In this document: one piece after another, positions 58,230 to 64,000 of the stretch
Layout of the letters: each line of letters begins with the position of its first letter
How positions within the stretch are numbered: the stretch's first letter is position 1
NCBI GenBank assembly: GCA_039925145.1
Contig: JBDSZL010000073.1
Span: 139,650 to 203,649, forward strand
Length of the DNA stretch: 64,000 nucleotides
Reading direction: 5' to 3'
Origin: JBDSZL01 sp039925145
GTDB lineage: Bacteria; Acidobacteriota; Vicinamibacteria; Vicinamibacterales; SCN-69-37
Notes under the pieces: generated by a model
Seen by the model: only the letters and a program-made list of their open reading frames with translations
What the model was told of the DNA's origin: nothing
The model's database searches: none
Program-made: the position numbers and the translations under genes

Positions 58230-58670
58230 GTGACCGACGCATTTCACGCGGGCGCCGCGGATCTGGCCGAAGACGCCCGTCGCCTCCTGGTCGAAATCGA
58301 TCGCGATGTGCCTGGTGCGGCCGCCATCACGGCCGACTGCCGGCCGGCCCTCGACGTGCTCGAAACGGCGACCTCGCTCGAGGTGCTCGTGGACGTTCCC
58401 GGCGTGCCGCCTGAGTCGCTGAGGGTGGCGGTCAGGCGCAGCACCTTGCTCGTGGTCGGCGCCAAGTTGAATCTGTCGGCCGATTCGAGCGCGCGCACGC
58501 ACCTGGCCGAACGTAGTTATGGCCGCTTCGCGCGCGCCGTTCGTTTGAGCGGCGCGTTCGACGCGAGCCGCGCACGGGCGGCCGTCCACAGCGGCCAGCT
58601 CCGCATCACGCTGCCGCGCGTCGAGGATCGACGCGGGCGTGTGCTCAACATCGCCGTGGAGCGCGAGTGA
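58230..58670 (+). CDS. Hsp20/alpha-crystallin small heat-shock protein
   Basis: A 146-residue chaperone. The alpha-crystallin domain (~residues 40-140) shows LEVLVDVPGVPPESLRVAV, a central ERSYGRFARAVRL and a final RITLPRVED with RVLNIAVE. The N-terminal part is short (about 35 residues). It prevents aggregation of unfolded proteins. The GTG is chosen because of TATGAT 6 nt before it. Its end overlaps the ymdB-like gene by GTGA, an unusual partner for Hsp20. Confidence 0.88.
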   Translation: MTDAFHAGAADLAEDARRLLVEIDRDVPGAAAITADCRPALDVLETATSLEVLVDVPGVPPESLRVAVRRSTLLVVGAKLNLSADSSARTHLAERSYGRFARAVRLSGAFDASRARAAVHSGQLRITLPRVEDRRGRVLNIAVERE

Positions 58671-59491
58671 CGCGGCTCCTCTTCATCGGGGACATCGTCG
58701 GCAAGCCTGGCCGTGAGCTGGTGCGACGGGGCCTGGCGCCGCTCGTTGCGCGGCATCAGATTGATTTCGTCATCGTCAACGGCGAGAACTCAGCCGCCGG
58801 CTTTGGCATCACGCCCGACATCGCCGAGGACCTCTTCTCGTGCGGCGTGCACGTGATCACCGGTGGCAATCACAGCTGGGACAAGAAGGAGATCATTCCG
58901 TATCTGGCGCACGAACCGCGTCTCATCCGGCCCGCCAATTTTCCCGCCGGCGCGCCGGGACGAGGGCGTGTGGTGGCGCAGGCGGCAAACGGCGTCAAGA
59001 TTGGTGTCATCAACCTCATGGGGCGCGTCTTCATGACCGCGCTGGACGATCCGTTCCGTATGGCCCTCGAACAGATCGAGGGGCTGCGTGGCGAAGCGGC
59101 TCTCATCTTCGTGGACTTTCACGCGGAAGCCACGTCCGAAAAAGTGGCGATGGGCTGGCACCTCGACGGTCGGGCCACCGTGGTCGTCGGCACGCACACG
59201 CACGTGGCGACGGCCGACGAGCGCGTGCTGCCCCACGGCACGGCGTACATCACCGACGTCGGGATGACAGGCCCGCACGACTCGGTCATCGGCGTCGACC
59301 GACAGGCGATCCTGCAACGCTTCCTCACCGCCCTTCCGCAGCGCTTCGAGACGGCCACCGAGAATCCCCGGCTGAACGGCGTGGTGGTACAGGCGGATGA
59401 GCACACGGGCCGCGCCGTCTCCATCGAACGGCTCAGCGTCTCGGCGAAAGACATCGACGCCCTGGCCGCGCAGCCGGCTGTCGCGCGCTGA
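58667..59491 (+). CDS. YmdB-family metallophosphoesterase
   Basis: A 274-residue member of TIGR00282: LLFIGDIVGKPGRELVRRGL, VNGENSAAGFGIT, GGNHSWDKKEI, DFHAEATSEK and GTHTHVATADERVL. YmdB proteins have 2',3'-cyclic-nucleotide phosphodiesterase activity in Bacillus and are linked to RNA turnover and biofilm. The GTG overlaps the Hsp20 stop. It begins the housekeeping operon continuing to nadK. Confidence 0.93.
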   Translation: MTRLLFIGDIVGKPGRELVRRGLAPLVARHQIDFVIVNGENSAAGFGITPDIAEDLFSCGVHVITGGNHSWDKKEIIPYLAHEPRLIRPANFPAGAPGRGRVVAQAANGVKIGVINLMGRVFMTALDDPFRMALEQIEGLRGEAALIFVDFHAEATSEKVAMGWHLDGRATVVVGTHTHVATADERVLPHGTAYITDVGMTGPHDSVIGVDRQAILQRFLTALPQRFETATENPRLNGVVVQADEHTGRAVSIERLSVSAKDIDALAAQPAVAR

Positions 59492-59496
59492 CCGCC

Positions 59497-60873
59497 ATGT
59501 CCGAGCGGATCGGATTGCCTTTCGACGAAGAGCCGGCCAGCAGCCCGCCGCTGTCGGTGAGTGAACTGACCGCTGGTATCAAGGCGCTGCTCGAGTCGAC
59601 GTTTCACGGGATCGCCGTCGAAGGTGAGATCTCGAACTGCCGCCACTGGAGCTCCGGCCACCTGTACTTCACGCTCAAGGACGATCACGCGCAACTGCGT
59701 GCGGTCATGTTTCGCACGAGCGCACGGGCACTCGAGTTCCGGCTCGAGGACGGGATGCGCGTCATCGCGCGTGGCCGCCTGGGCCTGTACGACGCGAAGG
59801 GCGAGTACCAGATCGTGTGCGATGCGCTCGAACCGCATGGGCTTGGCGCCCTGCAGGCGGCCTTCGAGCAGCTGAAGCGGCGTCTGCGCGCCGAAGGCCT
59901 CTTCGACACGGCCCGCAAGCGGCCGCTCCCCACGCTGCCCCGACGGATCGGACTCATCACCTCGCTCGACGGTGCGGCCGTCCGCGACGTGCTCCGCATT
60001 CTCGTCACGCGCCATCCCACAGCGCGCGTCGTGGTCCGCGCGGCGCGTGTGCAAGGCGAGGGGGCGGCGGCCGATCTCACGCGCGCGCTGGCGGCGCTGC
60101 TGAAGCTGCCGGAGATGGACGTCATCATCATTGGCCGCGGCGGAGGATCGGCCGAAGATCTGTGGGCGTTCAACGACGAACGGCTCGCGCGGGCCATTGC
60201 CGCGTCGCCCGTCCCGATCATTTCTGCGGTCGGCCACGAAGTCGACTTCACGATCGCCGATTTCGTCGCCGACGTGCGCGCCGCTACGCCATCCAATGCA
60301 GCCGAGCTCGTGGTCGATCGCGCAGACAACTTCTGCGCGCGGATCGATCGCGCCGAGCGGCGCCTTCGCTCGGTCGTCGAACTGGGATTCGCGCGGCGTC
60401 GTCAGACACTCCACCGCCTGCAGACGCGACTCGACAACTGGCCCGCGGTGCTGGTCATGCGCGATCGAGACTGCGGGCAGCTGCGGCATCGACTGGACCG
60501 AGCAGTCGTCGGTCGCGTGAACGCCGCCGGACAACACTTCGCGCAGCTCCGTCGGCGCCTCGAGTCGCGCGATCTGGGACGTGTGTGTGCCGGGTTGAGG
60601 ACGCGGCTCGTTCGCGCCGATGGCCGTCTACTGGCCGCCGTGCTGGCGGGGCGAGCGCGTCATGCTGCGCGCACCGGGGCGCTCGCCGCGCGGCTCGATG
60701 CGCTCAGCCCCCTCGCCGTGCTCGGCCGCGGTTACGCGGTGTGCTGGAACGAGGCGAGGGACACTATCATTCGCTCGGCGCGTGCCGTGCACCCGGGCGA
60801 CCACGTGCGCGTCACCCTGGCGGAGGGGGAACTCTCGTGTCAGGTGAATCGCAGCGACATTGTCGAGGCCTGA
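59497..60873 (+). CDS. xseA: Exodeoxyribonuclease VII large subunit
   Basis: A 458-residue subunit of the single-strand DNA nuclease. The OB-fold N-terminal domain (LSVSELTAGIKALLESTF, EGEISNCRHWSSGHLYFTLKD) and the catalytic part (IGLITSLDGAAVRDVLRIL, IIGRGGGSAEDLWAFNDE, PIISAVGHEVDFTIADFVAD, RAATPSNAAELVV) are complete, followed by a long coiled region and the conserved end SPLAVLGRGYAVC. xseB overlaps its stop by one base. Confidence 0.96.
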   Translation: MSERIGLPFDEEPASSPPLSVSELTAGIKALLESTFHGIAVEGEISNCRHWSSGHLYFTLKDDHAQLRAVMFRTSARALEFRLEDGMRVIARGRLGLYDAKGEYQIVCDALEPHGLGALQAAFEQLKRRLRAEGLFDTARKRPLPTLPRRIGLITSLDGAAVRDVLRILVTRHPTARVVVRAARVQGEGAAADLTRALAALLKLPEMDVIIIGRGGGSAEDLWAFNDERLARAIAASPVPIISAVGHEVDFTIADFVADVRAATPSNAAELVVDRADNFCARIDRAERRLRSVVELGFARRRQTLHRLQTRLDNWPAVLVMRDRDCGQLRHRLDRAVVGRVNAAGQHFAQLRRRLESRDLGRVCAGLRTRLVRADGRLLAAVLAGRARHAARTGALAARLDALSPLAVLGRGYAVCWNEARDTIIRSARAVHPGDHVRVTLAEGELSCQVNRSDIVEA

Positions 60874-61115
60874 TGTCTGATTCCATCAAAGATTTCGAGT
60901 CGGCGATCGCCGAGCTCGAGAAGATTGTCAAACAGCTCGAAGACGGCGACTTGCCGCTCGACACCTCACTGGCCCTGTTCGAGCGAGGCGTCGCCCTCTC
61001 GCGCTATTGCCACGATCAACTCGGCTCCGCCGAGCGGCGGATCGAACAGCTCACCGACCGCGGCGAACTGCGCGACGCCTCGCATCTGGTGGACGGCGAC
61101 GCCGACGAGCGCTGA
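60873..61115 (+). CDS. xseB: Exodeoxyribonuclease VII small subunit
   Basis: An 80-residue helical protein with the family pattern FESAIAELEKIVKQLEDGDL and LDTSLALFERGVALSRYC. It coats XseA's coiled region. It overlaps xseA and ispA by one base on each side (TGATG). Confidence 0.95.
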   Translation: MSDSIKDFESAIAELEKIVKQLEDGDLPLDTSLALFERGVALSRYCHDQLGSAERRIEQLTDRGELRDASHLVDGDADER

Positions 61116-62077
61116 TGCGCGGCCCCGGCGAGCCCGTCTCCCTCGACGCCTACCTGGCGACGCTCCGGCAGATCATCGAGGCCGCGCTCGATCGCGTGCT
61201 GCAGGACCAGGACGTACCAGGCGCGCTTGCGGCGCCGCTGCGCTACGCCCTGCTCTCGCCCGGTAAGCGCCTTCGACCGTGTCTCACACTCGCTGTGGCC
61301 GAGACTGTTGGCTCAGTCATCGGACTTGATGAGGGAGACGCTCGCGCCCTGGCGCTGCCGGGAGCCTGCGCGGTCGAGATGATTCACACCTACTCCCTCG
61401 TGCACGACGATCTCCCATCGATGGATAACGACACCCTCAGACGTGGACGGCCAACCACCCACGTCGTGTACGGCGAGGGGATGGGGATCCTGGCGGGCGA
61501 CGGCTTGCTCACCGACGCGTTCTCCGTGCTGGCGACGCGTCCCTCGCCCGCGACTGCGCCCGGCGCTGCCCAGGCCACGAGCGAGCAGATTGTGAAGGCG
61601 GTCGCCGTGCTGGCGCGCGCGGCGGGTTCACAAGGCATGGTGGGCGGCCAGGCGATCGACCTCGCCGCGGCGGGGCCAGAGCCCGGCCGGGCCCGCCTCG
61701 ACGCTGGGGCGCTCGAAGACATGCACTTGCGCAAGACAGGAGCGCTCATTCGCGCCGCCTGCGTCCTCGGCGCCGTCCTGACGGCGGGCACCGCCACTAC
61801 CCTCGCTGCGGTTGACGCGTATGCGCGCGATCTCGGTCTCGCCTTTCAGATCGTTGACGATGTGCTCGACGTGGAGGGCGCGTCAGGTGCCCTCGGCAAG
61901 ACCGCCGGAAAGGACGCCGCCGCCCACAAGCCGACCTTTCCGGCGCTGTACGGCTTGGAGGCTTCGAAAGCCATGGCGGTCGCCTGTGTCGACCGCGCCA
62001 ACGCCACACTGGCCGCGCACGGGCTCGATGGCAGGCTGAGCGACATCGCGAACTGGACCCTGAGGCGAACGAGCTGA
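61115..62077 (+). CDS. ispA: Polyprenyl (farnesyl/geranylgeranyl) diphosphate synthase
   Basis: A 320-residue short-chain trans-prenyl synthase. GKRLRPCLTLAV, the first aspartate-rich motif HDDLPSMDND, GDGLLTDAF, KTGALIRA and the second motif FQIVDDVLD followed by GKTAGKD. Chain length is probably C15 or C20; the two residues inserted in DDLPSMD indicate a bacterial type II farnesyl synthase. It lies directly upstream of tlyA; dxs, common in this position elsewhere, is absent. Confidence 0.94.
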   Translation: MRGPGEPVSLDAYLATLRQIIEAALDRVLQDQDVPGALAAPLRYALLSPGKRLRPCLTLAVAETVGSVIGLDEGDARALALPGACAVEMIHTYSLVHDDLPSMDNDTLRRGRPTTHVVYGEGMGILAGDGLLTDAFSVLATRPSPATAPGAAQATSEQIVKAVAVLARAAGSQGMVGGQAIDLAAAGPEPGRARLDAGALEDMHLRKTGALIRAACVLGAVLTAGTATTLAAVDAYARDLGLAFQIVDDVLDVEGASGALGKTAGKDAAAHKPTFPALYGLEASKAMAVACVDRANATLAAHGLDGRLSDIANWTLRRTS

Positions 62078-62835
62078 CCAAGCCGCGCACCGCGAAGTCC
62101 AGACTCGACCTGCTGCTCGTCGCACGCGGCATGGTGGCCACACGCGAGCGGGCCCGTGCGTTGATTCTCGCTGGACAGGTGTCGGTCAATGGCGCTCCCG
62201 CGACCAAGGCCGGCGCAGCCGTCGACGAGACGGCTGAGATTCTGCTGCGTGTGCCCGACCATCCGTGGGTGGGCCGGGGCGGGCTCAAGCTGGATCACGC
62301 GCTCCGGACGTTCGGCGTCGATGTCTCAAATAAGGTCACACTCGACATCGGCGCCTCAACCGGCGGGTTCACTGATGTGATGCTGGCACGTGGAGCGAGC
62401 CGGGTAGTGGCGCTGGACGTGGGAGAGGGGCAGCTTGACTGGAAGTTGCGCTCCGATCCGCGCGTGCGGTGCGTGGAGGGTGTCAATGCGCGCTACCTGA
62501 CGCCCGAGATGCTGCCGCCGGACCTGCGGCAGTTCGATCTGGTGACCGTGGACGTATCGTTCATCTCGCTTCGCCACATCCTGCCGGTGATTCCCGCGCT
62601 GCTGACCGCGACGGGTCAGGTCATCGTGCTGGTCAAGCCGCAATTCGAGGCCGGCCGGCACGAAGTGGGCGCCGGAGGGATCGTCCGCGACGAAGGTGTG
62701 CAGACTCGCGTGGTGGAGGCGGTCGCCGATCAGGCGCTTCAAGTAGGATTGACACGCCGAGCGATGGAGCCCTCACCCGTGACGGGCGCTGAGGGCAACC
62801 GCGAGTTTCTGATGCTGCTCGTTCGGGCAGGCTGA
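62074..62835 (+). CDS. tlyA: TlyA-family rRNA methyltransferase (S4 plus FtsJ domains)
   Basis: An S4 RNA-binding domain then a Rossmann FtsJ domain (LDIGASTGGFTDVMLARGA, DVSFISLRHILP, LVKPQFEAGRHEVG, EGNREFLMLL). TlyA methylates ribosomal RNA. The S4 domain (KSRLDLLLVARGMVATRERA) begins 17 codons before the first ATG, at 62131, so the ATG cannot be the start. No ATG, GTG or TTG precedes it in frame. CTG 62074, overlapping the ispA stop as CTGA with a GAGG 8 nt upstream, is the best start. Confidence 0.88.
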   Translation: MTKPRTAKSRLDLLLVARGMVATRERARALILAGQVSVNGAPATKAGAAVDETAEILLRVPDHPWVGRGGLKLDHALRTFGVDVSNKVTLDIGASTGGFTDVMLARGASRVVALDVGEGQLDWKLRSDPRVRCVEGVNARYLTPEMLPPDLRQFDLVTVDVSFISLRHILPVIPALLTATGQVIVLVKPQFEAGRHEVGAGGIVRDEGVQTRVVEAVADQALQVGLTRRAMEPSPVTGAEGNREFLMLLVRAG

Positions 62836-62839
62836 ATGT

Positions 62840-63718
62840 ATGGCCATCACACGCGCTGCGCTCATCGCCCGATCGTCATTGCCAGCCGCGCTCGATGCGC
62901 TGGTGGAAGCGGCGACCTGGCTCACCGGCCACGGTTGCACCGTCGCCATCGAGCTCGCGACTGCTCAAGCCGCCGGGCTCGTCGGCCGATGGCCGACCGC
63001 GCCGCGCGAATCGTTGGCGAGCAACGCGGACGTCGTGCTGGCATTCGGCGGCGACGGTACCCTGCTCGACGCGGCACGCGCAGTGGTCCACTCGTCGGAT
63101 GACGTCCCGTTGATGGGTGTGAATCTCGGACGCCTCGGGTTCCTGACCGAGGTCGGACGCGCTGACATGGCGCAGGCGCTCGAGGCCATGGTGGCCGGAC
63201 GCGTCCGCATCGAGACCAGGCTGATGCTCGAAGGCGAGGTCGTGCGCGGCGGTCAGGTGCTTGCCGCCCGCCTCGCCTTGAACGACATCGTCATCACGCG
63301 TGGCGCGCTGTCGCGCATGACGGAGATGGACGTGCACGTCGATTCGCAGTTCGTGTGCCACGTGAAGGCCGACGGACTGATCGTCGCGACGCCAACGGGA
63401 TCGACGGCCTACAATCTCTCCGCCGGCGGACCCATCGTGCACCCCCTGCTCGACGCGCTGGTGTTGACGCCCATCGCGCCCCATACGCTCACCCACCGGC
63501 CCCTCGTCCTGCCGGCGACGGCGCGCATCGAGCTTCGTCCCCAGGTCGAGCCACAGTCGGATCTGATCGTCACGTTCGACGGGCAGTTCGGTGTGCCGCT
63601 CGAGTTGAACGACGTGGTCCGGATCGGACGCGCACCGCGGCTCCTGAGCCTGCTGCATACCTCGCCCCGCACGCACTTCGACATGCTGCGCGAGAAGCTC
63701 AAGTGGGGAAACTCGTAG
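62840..63718 (+). CDS. nadK: NAD kinase
   Basis: Makes NADP from NAD. The 292-residue protein has FGGDGTLLDAAR, GVNLGRLGFLTE, NDIVITRGALSRM, the DGLIVATPTGSTAYNLSAGGPIVHP block (shown here in part) and PLVLPATARIEL. It starts 4 nt after tlyA and ends the operon, 18 nt from the convergent mltG. Confidence 0.96.
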   Translation: MAITRAALIARSSLPAALDALVEAATWLTGHGCTVAIELATAQAAGLVGRWPTAPRESLASNADVVLAFGGDGTLLDAARAVVHSSDDVPLMGVNLGRLGFLTEVGRADMAQALEAMVAGRVRIETRLMLEGEVVRGGQVLAARLALNDIVITRGALSRMTEMDVHVDSQFVCHVKADGLIVATPTGSTAYNLSAGGPIVHPLLDALVLTPIAPHTLTHRPLVLPATARIELRPQVEPQSDLIVTFDGQFGVPLELNDVVRIGRAPRLLSLLHTSPRTHFDMLREKLKWGNS

Positions 63719-63736
63719 GGCGTCGACGGGACGTCT

Positions 63737-64000
63737 CTACCGGGGCGTTCGAGTCTGGGTGGGCGAGCCGTCTTTCCTCGAATGGCTGAAGTAACGCACC
63801 TGCCACTCCGCGACATTTCGATTGTGCTCGGCCAGCGTCTCCGCAAAGACGTGGGTGCCGTCGTTGCGGCTCACGAAATACAGATACGGCACGGCAGCAG
63901 GGTGGACGGCTGCGTCGAGTGACGCCCGGCCAGGCGACGCGATTGGTCCGGGGGGCAGTCCAGGATAGCGATACGTGTTGTAGGGCGAGTCCATCTGGAG
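63737..64000 (-). CDS. mltG: Endolytic murein transglycosylase MltG, C-terminal end (runs off window)
   Basis: The last ~88 codons. YNTYRYPGLPPGPIASPGRASL, then LYFVSRNDGTHVFAETLAEHN, is the conserved C-terminus of MltG (YceG), the membrane-bound lytic transglycosylase that may terminate glycan strands. The N-terminal membrane anchor and catalytic Glu lie outside the window. Confidence 0.9.
   Translation of the reverse strand, partial: LQMDSPYNTYRYPGLPPGPIASPGRASLDAAVHPAAVPYLYFVSRNDGTHVFAETLAEHNRNVAEWQVRYFSHSRKDGSPTQTRTPR

Overview
This GC-rich window carries about 60 protein genes, no rRNA, tRNA, CRISPR array, phage or insertion sequence. It reads as ordinary chromosome of a Gram-negative bacterium: lipid A genes (lpxD, lpxB), an outer-membrane porin and beta-barrel proteins, and many secreted proteins. 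Gene content (sigma/anti-sigma/HEAT modules, a small four-cysteine protein, GatCA, GAF-ANTAR control of nitrate assimilation) and style (dense operons joined by ATGA/GTGA overlaps, many GTG starts, intergenic heptamer repeats) suggest Acidobacteriota, perhaps Vicinamibacteria (subdivision 6). That placement is inference; no marker RNA is present to prove it.

Layout. 1-9.5 kb: a nitrate assimilation unit. A divergent porin faces an operon encoding a membrane-anchored iron-sulfur/DmsC fusion, a molybdopterin nitrate reductase, nitrite reductase NirB and NirD, a GAF-ANTAR antiterminator-type regulator and uroporphyrinogen-III synthase (siroheme supply). 9.7-16.5 kb: a secreted ThuA-like protein with EF-hands, a glucarate-dehydratase-like enolase, a zinc-ribbon membrane protein paired with an SPFH protein that ends in a DNA-binding fold, and aldose epimerase. 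16.5-21.3 kb: DinB, a trans-AT-like malonyltransferase, an Sfp-type phosphopantetheinyl transferase overlapping a PptH-like phosphoesterase, an ATP-grasp ligase and a ferritin. 21.3-28.7 kb: EttA, an ABC exporter, a metallopeptidase, ChaN, TerC and ApaG.

29-33 kb: a 1027-residue MHYT hybrid histidine kinase overlapping a REC-GGDEF diguanylate cyclase. 33-41 kb: Aat, a SulP transporter, a ferredoxin, a rhomboid, then sigma factor, zinc anti-sigma and two HEAT proteins in a row, ending in a 13-copy heptamer repeat. 41-49.4 kb: AlgH, QueG, a GT39-like membrane glycosyltransferase, aconitase, and a three-gene operon for a secreted protein, a matrixin protease and an outer-membrane barrel. 49.4-55.3 kb: lipid A genes lpxD and lpxB flanking an M16 protease pair. 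55.4-64 kb: gatCA, a decayed and an intact Hsp20 gene, and a housekeeping operon (ymdB, xseA, xseB, ispA, tlyA, nadK), closing with partial mltG.

Two themes recur. Several genes have a -10-like hexamer 6-8 nt before the start codon, suggesting leaderless mRNAs. Most operons are translationally coupled. The most unusual items are the nitrate operon with its own ANTAR regulator and structured leader, the SPFH-HTH protein, the PPTase/PptH-like pair beside a trans-AT-like enzyme, the HPt-like domain lacking its histidine, the lpxD/M16/M16/lpxB array and a tlyA gene that seems to need a CTG start.
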